Assembly: GCA_963766365.1 (NCBI GenBank)
Contig: CAVXZK010000003.1
Span: 302,647 to 366,646 of the forward strand
Length of the DNA stretch: 64,000 nucleotides
Direction of reading: 5' to 3'
Source of the DNA: JALORV01 sp963766365
Lineage (GTDB): Bacteria; Pseudomonadota; Gammaproteobacteria; Burkholderiales; Burkholderiaceae_F
Below, piece by piece: positions 57,760 through 64,000 of the stretch. Both the position numbers and the translations under genes were made by a program. Under the pieces are notes generated by a model. It made no database searches. It was not told the DNA's origin and saw only the letters and a list, made by a program, of their open reading frames with translations. The stretch's first letter is position 1. Each line of letters opens with the position of its first letter.

Positions 57760-58185
57760 CTACTTGATTCCCAGCAGTTCGACTTCGAAGATCAGCGTGG
57801 CGTTCGGCGGGATCGGGCCGCCAGGCGTGCCGCGCTCGCCGTAGGCGAGGCTGGAGGGGCAGGTGAGCTTTACCTTGCCACCGACCTTCATCTTCTGCAC
57901 GCCTTCGGTCCAGCACTTGATGACGCGGTTCAGCGGAAACTCCGCGGGCTGACCACGCGCGATCGAACTGTCGAACTCCTTGCCGTCAGGGAGCGTGCCG
58001 CGGTAGTGCACCCGGACCACGTCGGTGTCCCTGGGGCTCGCTCCCGTGCCGTCCTTGAGCGAGCGGTAGACCATGCCGGATTCGGTCTTGACCGCGCCTT
58101 TTTCGGCAGCGGCCTGGTCGATGACGGCGTTCTGCGCCCATGCCAGGGGACTTGCGACGAGCGCAATCCATGCCCACTTCTTCAT
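57760..58185 (-). CDS. FKBP-type peptidyl-prolyl isomerase, exported
   Basis: This 141-residue precursor has a short signal peptide (cleavage near PLAWA-QN). One FKBP domain carries [18 protein letters not shown], the [15 protein letters not shown] loop and [23 protein letters not shown]. It probably assists folding in the periplasm. It lies on the opposite strand between lolA and rarA, interrupting the usual colinear order. Confidence 0.94.
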   Translation of the reverse strand: MKKWAWIALVASPLAWAQNAVIDQAAAEKGAVKTESGMVYRSLKDGTGASPRDTDVVRVHYRGTLPDGKEFDSSIARGQPAEFPLNRVIKCWTEGVQKMKVGGKVKLTCPSSLAYGERGTPGGPIPPNATLIFEVELLGIK

Positions 58186-58277
58186 TGGTTTCCTCTGTGA
58201 AGATGTATGCCGATCAAGCGGCTGCCCGCTCGGCGACCTTCGTGATGCTAGCCTGTCCGCGCCCGCAGCCCAAGCTC

Positions 58278-59591
58278 ATGCAGGATCTATTCACCTCCGA
58301 AGGCACCGCGCCACTGGCCGAGCGCATGCGACCACGCTCCATCGACGAGGTGGTCGGCCAGTCGCACCTGCTCGGCGCGGGCAAGCCGCTGCGCGTCGCG
58401 TTCGAGTCGGCACGGCCGCACTCGATGATCCTGTGGGGGCCGCCGGGCGTCGGCAAGACGACGCTCGCCCGCCTGATGGCCGACGCGTTCGGGCTCGACT
58501 TCATTGCGATTTCCGCGGTTCTGGGTGGCGTGAAGGACATCCGTGATGCCGTTGACCGGGCAACGGCGACGCGAGCGCGCACCGGCCGACCGACGGTGGT
58601 GTTCGTCGATGAGGTGCATCGCTTCAACAAGGCGCAGCAGGACGCGTTCCTGCCGCACGTTGAATCGGGGCTTTTCGTGTTCATCGGCGCAACGACAGAG
58701 AACCCCTCGTTCGAGGTCGTCGGCGCGCTGCTCTCGCGTGCCGCCGTCTATGTCCTGGAGCCGCTGACGGCCGATGAACTCGACCGCCTGATCTCAAGGG
58801 CCGCCGAGGGGCCGCTGGGCGGGCTCGTGATCGACGCGACCGCGCGCCGCATGCTGATCGACCTCGCCGATGGCGATGCGCGGCGGCTGTTGAACGCGAT
58901 CGAGGTTGTTGCGAACGCTGCTGCAGACAAGGGCTTCGGAACGATCGACGCGACGTTCCTGCGTGCGGCCCTGCCGGCAACGCTGCGGCGCTTCGACAAA
59001 GGGGGAGAGAACTTCTACGACCAGATTTCAGCGCTGCACAAGTCGGTTCGGGGTTCGGATCCCGACGCCTCGCTTTACTGGATGACGCGCATGCTGGACG
59101 GCGGCACCGATCCACGCTACATCGCGCGACGCGTCGTGCGCATGGCGGTGGAAGATATCGGGCTCGCCGATCCGCGCGGACTCGAGATCGCGCTGGCCGC
59201 GGCCGAGACATACGAGCGGCTCGGATCGCCGGAAGGCGAACTTGCGATTGCACAGGCCATCGTCTACCTCGCGGTGGCGCCGAAGTCGAATGCACTCTAT
59301 GCGGCCTACAACGCGGCCCGGGCACTGGTGCAGAGCGACGGCTCGCGCCCTGTTCCGATGCATCTTCGCAATGCGCCCACCCGCCTGATGAAGGACCTCG
59401 GCTACGGGGCGGGCTACCGCTATGCGCACGACGAGCCGGGGGCCTACGCGGCCGGTGAGCGGTACTTCCCTGAAGGACTCTCGCCACAGCGCTTCTATGA
59501 ACCCAAGGATCAGGGCGTGGAGGCGCGCATACGCGAGCGCCTGGCGCAGCTACGCGCCCGCAACGCCAAGGGTGAAGACCAACAGCCGTAG
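58278..59591 (+). CDS. rarA: Replication-associated recombination protein A
   Basis: ATG 58278 gives 437 residues beginning MQDLFTSEGTAPLAERMRP, the usual RarA/MgsA start; a longer frame overlaps the FKBP gene. Walker A GPPGVGKTTLARL, Walker B VVFVDEVHRFNKAQQDA and the sensor stretch IGATTENPSFEV belong to the clamp-loader AAA+ group, followed by the MgsA C-terminal domain. It acts at stalled replication forks and gaps. No clear ribosome site is visible. The 230 bases before serS hold only a small hairpin (GTCGGC-TCA-GCCGAC). Confidence 0.95.
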   Translation: MQDLFTSEGTAPLAERMRPRSIDEVVGQSHLLGAGKPLRVAFESARPHSMILWGPPGVGKTTLARLMADAFGLDFIAISAVLGGVKDIRDAVDRATATRARTGRPTVVFVDEVHRFNKAQQDAFLPHVESGLFVFIGATTENPSFEVVGALLSRAAVYVLEPLTADELDRLISRAAEGPLGGLVIDATARRMLIDLADGDARRLLNAIEVVANAAADKGFGTIDATFLRAALPATLRRFDKGGENFYDQISALHKSVRGSDPDASLYWMTRMLDGGTDPRYIARRVVRMAVEDIGLADPRGLEIALAAAETYERLGSPEGELAIAQAIVYLAVAPKSNALYAAYNAARALVQSDGSRPVPMHLRNAPTRLMKDLGYGAGYRYAHDEPGAYAAGERYFPEGLSPQRFYEPKDQGVEARIRERLAQLRARNAKGEDQQP

Positions 59592-59749
59592 AGCATGGCT
59601 CACCACGCCTTGTTCAGGGAGTGGACCTCATGAAGTTGCGTCGTGAGAACGGCTCGGGGAAAATGCGCGACATGCAACCCCGCAGGTTTCCTCCCAGTCG
59701 ACCCTGCTCGATGAGCGATCACCGCCCGCGCGGATGATCGTGTCCTTAG

Positions 59750-61111
<1,362 letters not shown>

Positions 61112-61125
61112 CGGGGCCACGGCGA

Positions 61126-61131
61126 TATAAT
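61126..61131 (+). promoter_or_regulatory. -10 box of tRNA-Ser
   Basis: A perfect TATAAT lies 30 bases before the mature tRNA 5' end, followed by a GC-rich discriminator as expected for stable RNA promoters. No convincing -35 box was found at normal spacing; it would lie within the end of serS. Confidence 0.5.
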
Positions 61132-61161
61132 CGCCGGCTCGCTTCAGCGAAGACCTATGCC

Positions 61162-61252
<91 letters not shown>

Positions 61253-61264
61253 TACAAAGTTTCT

Positions 61265-61474
61265 TCAAATCTTCAATCTTTCAACCGCAGCCGACAAGCT
61301 TTTGATCTGATTGACTTTTTCTCTGTCAGCTCCTGACCAGGGTTTGATGAAAGTGCCCCCAGATGATGGCTTCAGCGCGATTGAGACGCTGTCCTGCTCA
61401 GAAGCACCTGACTGAGCGAGTTCGAGAAAATCCAACCACAACAATGGGTTACACGATTTGGTCGTGACCCCCAT
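61265..61474 (-). CDS. Small open frame of unknown function in the A+T-richer stretch after tRNA-Ser
   Basis: A 69-codon frame starts at ATG 61474 (MGVTTKSCNPLLWLDFLELA) and ends close to the tRNA. I do not recognise it. There is no ribosome site, membrane helix or known motif, and it may be a fragment of a mobile-element gene or chance. The remaining intergenic part, 61475-61558, holds nothing I can name. Confidence 0.2.
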   Translation of the reverse strand: MGVTTKSCNPLLWLDFLELAQSGASEQDSVSIALKPSSGGTFIKPWSGADREKVNQIKSLSAAVERLKI

Positions 61475-61558
61475 TGCGGTACTGCCACAGAAAAGTCAGG
61501 AGCTTTTGCAGAATCCTAGGCCTCGTGCGGTTTGTGAGCGGCGGGGATTCGAATGTAC

Positions 61559-62482
61559 TTAAGCATTTGCCGCAAGACGAGCAGATTGAATCACCATATT
61601 TATGTGCGCCACTTCCAAGAGCGGTGTCGGGCAGGCCAGGCTGTGGCCTTTGCGAATCATGGCACCCAGAATGTGATCGTGCTCGGTCCGTTGGCCATCC
61701 AATAAATCTCTCAGCATGGATGCAGTGAACGATGATCCAGAGGCGGTCAGCATTTCGACCGCTTTGGCGGCGGCTTCGGCACCGATGGTGTGGCCGCAGG
61801 CGTGGGCCACACGGCAGCATTCCTCGAACATCTGCACCGTTGTCGCCTTGCCATAGGGCGTTGCCACGATGTCTCCGACCGAGCCTCGACACAGGGTGGT
61901 CATGCCCGCCAGGGTGGCCAGAAAGACCCACTTGTCCCAGAGCACCTGTTCAATGTCGTCGGCCAGGACGCTGTCGAAGGGGGACTTCCTGCACAGTGCG
62001 ATGAAGTCCGAAGCGAGTTCTTGATGTGAAGGGTGTCTGGCTCCGACGGTCAGGCGGTGCATCTCGGTCAGTTGACGGATGGCGCCCTCGGGCGTGATCG
62101 TCGCCGCGATGTGGGCCACGCCACCCATGACGCGTTCCTGACCCAGCATCGCATCCAGTGTGTCCAGATGATCCCGTCCGTTCAAAAAGGGCAGAACCGT
62201 GCCTTTGCCCAACGCGCCTTTCAATGACTGCAAGGCGTCGTGCAGGTCGTAGGACTTAGGAGCCAGCAGGATCAGGTCGTATTTGGGCTGGACGTCTTGT
62301 GCTGTTTCGGTTCGCGGCTGCACCACAAAGGCACCCTGCGGGGTTTCCACCCGAAGCCCTTGGGCATCGATGAGCGCTTTGCGTTGGTCACGCAGCAGGT
62401 AGGTGACGTTAGCCCCAGCCCGGATCAGGTGGGCGCCGAAATAACCGCCAATGCCTCCGGCGCCGAGGATCAGGATGTTCAT
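61559..62482 (-). CDS. Ketopantoate reductase family protein (2-dehydropantoate 2-reductase)
   Basis: This 307-residue protein has the NADP-binding GAGGIGGYFGAHL at the start, VLPFLNGRDHLDTL in place of the usual LQNG.N/D segment, and the C-terminal helical domain with DKWVFLATLAGMTTLCRG and SFTASMLRDLLDGQRTEHD. Canonical PanE reduces ketopantoate for pantothenate synthesis. Operon partners here are a peroxiredoxin-like gene and an AraC regulator, so a different oxo-acid reductase role is possible. GGAAGAGAG serves as ribosome site. Confidence 0.9.
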   Translation of the reverse strand: MNILILGAGGIGGYFGAHLIRAGANVTYLLRDQRKALIDAQGLRVETPQGAFVVQPRTETAQDVQPKYDLILLAPKSYDLHDALQSLKGALGKGTVLPFLNGRDHLDTLDAMLGQERVMGGVAHIAATITPEGAIRQLTEMHRLTVGARHPSHQELASDFIALCRKSPFDSVLADDIEQVLWDKWVFLATLAGMTTLCRGSVGDIVATPYGKATTVQMFEECCRVAHACGHTIGAEAAAKAVEMLTASGSSFTASMLRDLLDGQRTEHDHILGAMIRKGHSLACPTPLLEVAHINMVIQSARLAANA

Positions 62483-62500
62483 GGGTGAACTCTCTTCCGT

Positions 62501-63049
62501 TCAAAGTGCGCCGGTGTATTCGCCGCGTGCGGGGTAGTCCTTGGCTACTGCAAAGTCGATGGCGCCCAGCAGGTCCTGGAATTGCGGACGCGCGAAGGGC
62601 ATGGTTTGGGTGGAGCCGTAATAGAGCGTGCCGTCAGGCCGAACGATGAACACGCCCGGTTCACTGAACAGTGCAGGCTCTTCAATGCCAATTGAGGTCA
62701 GGCCGCGGGAGGTGCTGATGTACAGGCCCCACTGGCGGGCGGTTTGCAGGTTGAGGTCGTAGCCCACACGCAGATATTCCGCCTTGATCTTGTCGGCCAT
62801 GGCCTGGGCGCGCTCGGCGTTGTCGCTGCTGACGGCGACCACCTGCACACCGCGTTTTTCAAACTCGGGCATCAGGCGTTCGAGTTCAATCAGGTATTTG
62901 GCGCAGATGGGGCAATGCAGGCCACGGTAAAAGACGACCAGATCAAATGTGGGGGCGGGTGTGGCACCCAGCACGTAGCGTCCCCCCCCGACCAGAGGGA
63001 TGCTGAGGGCGGGGACTGGCTGGCGTGGGGTCAAGGCGAGGGTGCTCAT
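62501..63049 (-). CDS. Peroxiredoxin-like thioredoxin-fold protein (AhpC/TSA)
   Basis: ATG 63049 follows AAAGGAA and gives 182 residues; a longer frame lacks support. The thioredoxin fold has a CxxC in YRGLHCPICAKYL, where peroxiredoxins have TxxC, then VVAVSSDNAERA and SEPGVFIVRPDGTLYYGS. The first cysteine is the likely reactive residue in peroxide or disulfide chemistry. It lies 18 bases upstream of the reductase gene, in one probable operon divergent from araC. Confidence 0.88.
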   Translation of the reverse strand: MSTLALTPRQPVPALSIPLVGGGRYVLGATPAPTFDLVVFYRGLHCPICAKYLIELERLMPEFEKRGVQVVAVSSDNAERAQAMADKIKAEYLRVGYDLNLQTARQWGLYISTSRGLTSIGIEEPALFSEPGVFIVRPDGTLYYGSTQTMPFARPQFQDLLGAIDFAVAKDYPARGEYTGAL

Positions 63050-63157
63050 GTGAATTCCTTTCAGGTGGGGTGCCGTCTCGTTGCAAGGGCGGCATGGATA
63101 CAAGCATGCAGTATGATTTGCATCCATAAATTCAATTACATTTGCAATTCGTTCAAA

Positions 63158-63985
63158 ATGACCGATTCCAAACTCGATCGCCTGTCGGCCCTGCTGGACG
63201 GCTTGGCGCCCGTGGTGACGATGCGTTTGTCACCGCAAGGGCGACTGGAGGGGGCGCTGCAGCCGGAGAACGACAGCGCTTTGCAACTGCTGTTTCTGAC
63301 CCGTGGGCTAGCCGAGCTGGAGGTCGGGGGGGCGTCTGAGCGCATTGAGGCACCGGCCTTGGTGGCGGTCCGGGCCTGCCAGCCCTTTGTGCTGCATCAA
63401 TTCAGTGCCGATGACCCCCATCGCCTGATCGCCGCCCATGTGCAGCTGACGGGCCCGGTCGCCACCCTCTTTCTGGAGGAGTTCGACCAGCCGCGAACGG
63501 TATGCCTGGCGTATGAGGAGCCGGCACTGCGTCTGGCGGTGGCCATGATCGAATCCGAATTGAATGCACCGCGTTGCGGACAACCCGCATTGCTCAACCG
63601 TACAGGCGACATCCTCTTCATCGGGCTGCTTCGGCACCTGGTGGCCAACCCCGTCGTCCAAGGCGCTGGCCTGTTCAACGGCCTGGCCGATCCCCGCATT
63701 GCCCGCGCGCTGGTGGCGATGCATCAGCGTCCGGCATTTGGCTGGAATCTGGCACTTCTGGCAGAGGAGGCGGGCATGTCACGCACGGCCTTTGCCACCA
63801 AGTTCCATGAAAGCATGCGGCGTCCACCCGGAAAGTATCTGGCCGCGATTCGTTTGGCTCTGGCGCAGCGGGCTGTCGATCTGGGTAAGGGGCTCAAAGA
63901 GGCGGCCAGGGTCGCTGGGTATGAGAACAGTTCGGCGCTGTCTCGTGCTCTGGCGAAGGCAAGGTCGCAGCCGGCCTTGAATTGA
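63158..63985 (+). CDS. AraC-family transcriptional regulator
   Basis: This 275-residue protein starts at ATG 63158. An N-terminal cupin domain of the AraC_N/cupin_6 kind (PVVTMRLSPQGRLEG and later HRLIAAHVQL) is followed by a C-terminal double helix-turn-helix (LALLAEEAGMSRTAFATKFH and LKEAARVAGYENSSALSRAL). It is divergent from the peroxiredoxin-reductase operon across 108 bases. The A+T-rich right end of that spacer (63110-63157) probably holds its operators and both promoters. Such regulators usually activate the adjacent operon in response to a small electrophile or metabolite. Confidence 0.93.
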   Translation: MTDSKLDRLSALLDGLAPVVTMRLSPQGRLEGALQPENDSALQLLFLTRGLAELEVGGASERIEAPALVAVRACQPFVLHQFSADDPHRLIAAHVQLTGPVATLFLEEFDQPRTVCLAYEEPALRLAVAMIESELNAPRCGQPALLNRTGDILFIGLLRHLVANPVVQGAGLFNGLADPRIARALVAMHQRPAFGWNLALLAEEAGMSRTAFATKFHESMRRPPGKYLAAIRLALAQRAVDLGKGLKEAARVAGYENSSALSRALAKARSQPALN

Positions 63986-64000
63986 TGGCGAGTGGTTCGA

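Noticed and set aside
61535..61560. Possible second att copy of the tRNA-Ser 3' end
   Set aside because: Only the seven bases TTCGAAT are shared with the T loop, too short to be meaningful.

Overview
This looks like chromosomal DNA of a GC-rich betaproteobacterium. Three gene orders typical of that class point there: pepN with fbp remnants directly downstream, argH-algZ-algR-(ppc)-hemC-hemD-hemX-hemY, and darP(yjgA) divergent from pmbA. Two TRAP transporter sets and a class I fbp related to Bordetella-type enzymes fit as well. No species can be named from the sequence alone. The last ~2.7 kb, beyond a tRNA-Ser gene, is visibly richer in A+T and looks acquired or joined.

Layout. 1-5.9 kb: a PPi-dependent phosphofructokinase gene (pfp) lies inside what was a class I fructose-1,6-bisphosphatase gene; an fbp start follows pepN on one side and an fbp C-terminal fragment lies on the other. 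Then pepN, an EamA exporter and a secreted GlcG/HbpS-like protein. 6.1-9.9 kb: a multiheme electron-transfer module (11-heme c cytochrome, membrane cytochrome b, frameshifted NapC/NirT-type 8-heme cytochrome) behind an FNR-type palindrome. 10-18 kb: M20 peptidase, gluQ and two tandem PAS-GGDEF diguanylate cyclases. 18-23 kb: LysR/pirin/DoxX, an esterase-mog-darP operon and pmbA. 23.4-27 kb: a TakP-like TRAP transporter with its binding protein convergent to its permeases. 27-38 kb: argH, AlgZ/AlgR-like sensor-regulator, ppc and the hem genes. 38-43 kb: a complete dicarboxylate TRAP operon and a CPA1 antiporter. 42.7-51 kb: SDR and aldehyde dehydrogenase, ppa, FemAB-like acyltransferase, nadE, glnB, TRIC channel, Smr protein, trxB. 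51.5-54.6 kb: a LytTR regulator with two LytS-type sensors, one of them a predicted pseudokinase. 54.7-61.3 kb: ftsK, lolA, FKBP, rarA, serS and tRNA-Ser(CGA). 61.3-64 kb: panE-like reductase, peroxiredoxin and a divergent AraC regulator.

How the parts may work together. The pfp/fbp replacement suggests that hexose-phosphate interconversion runs through a reversible PPi-linked enzyme; ppa is also present. The cytochrome module probably oxidises quinol and passes electrons to the periplasm under low oxygen. The hem genes supply tetrapyrrole and are linked to a LytTR two-component pair, as in pseudomonads. The most unusual non-coding signal is a family of structured repeats whose first bases are the TAG stop codon of the gene before them (after algR, ppc and a second LytTR gene, with a fragment after lolA). 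The 38-base distal core is identical in three copies, while the stop-proximal hairpin changes sequence but keeps its pairing. A separate stop-anchored inverted repeat lies between the nhaP2-like and SDR genes. No CRISPR array, phage or transposase gene was seen.
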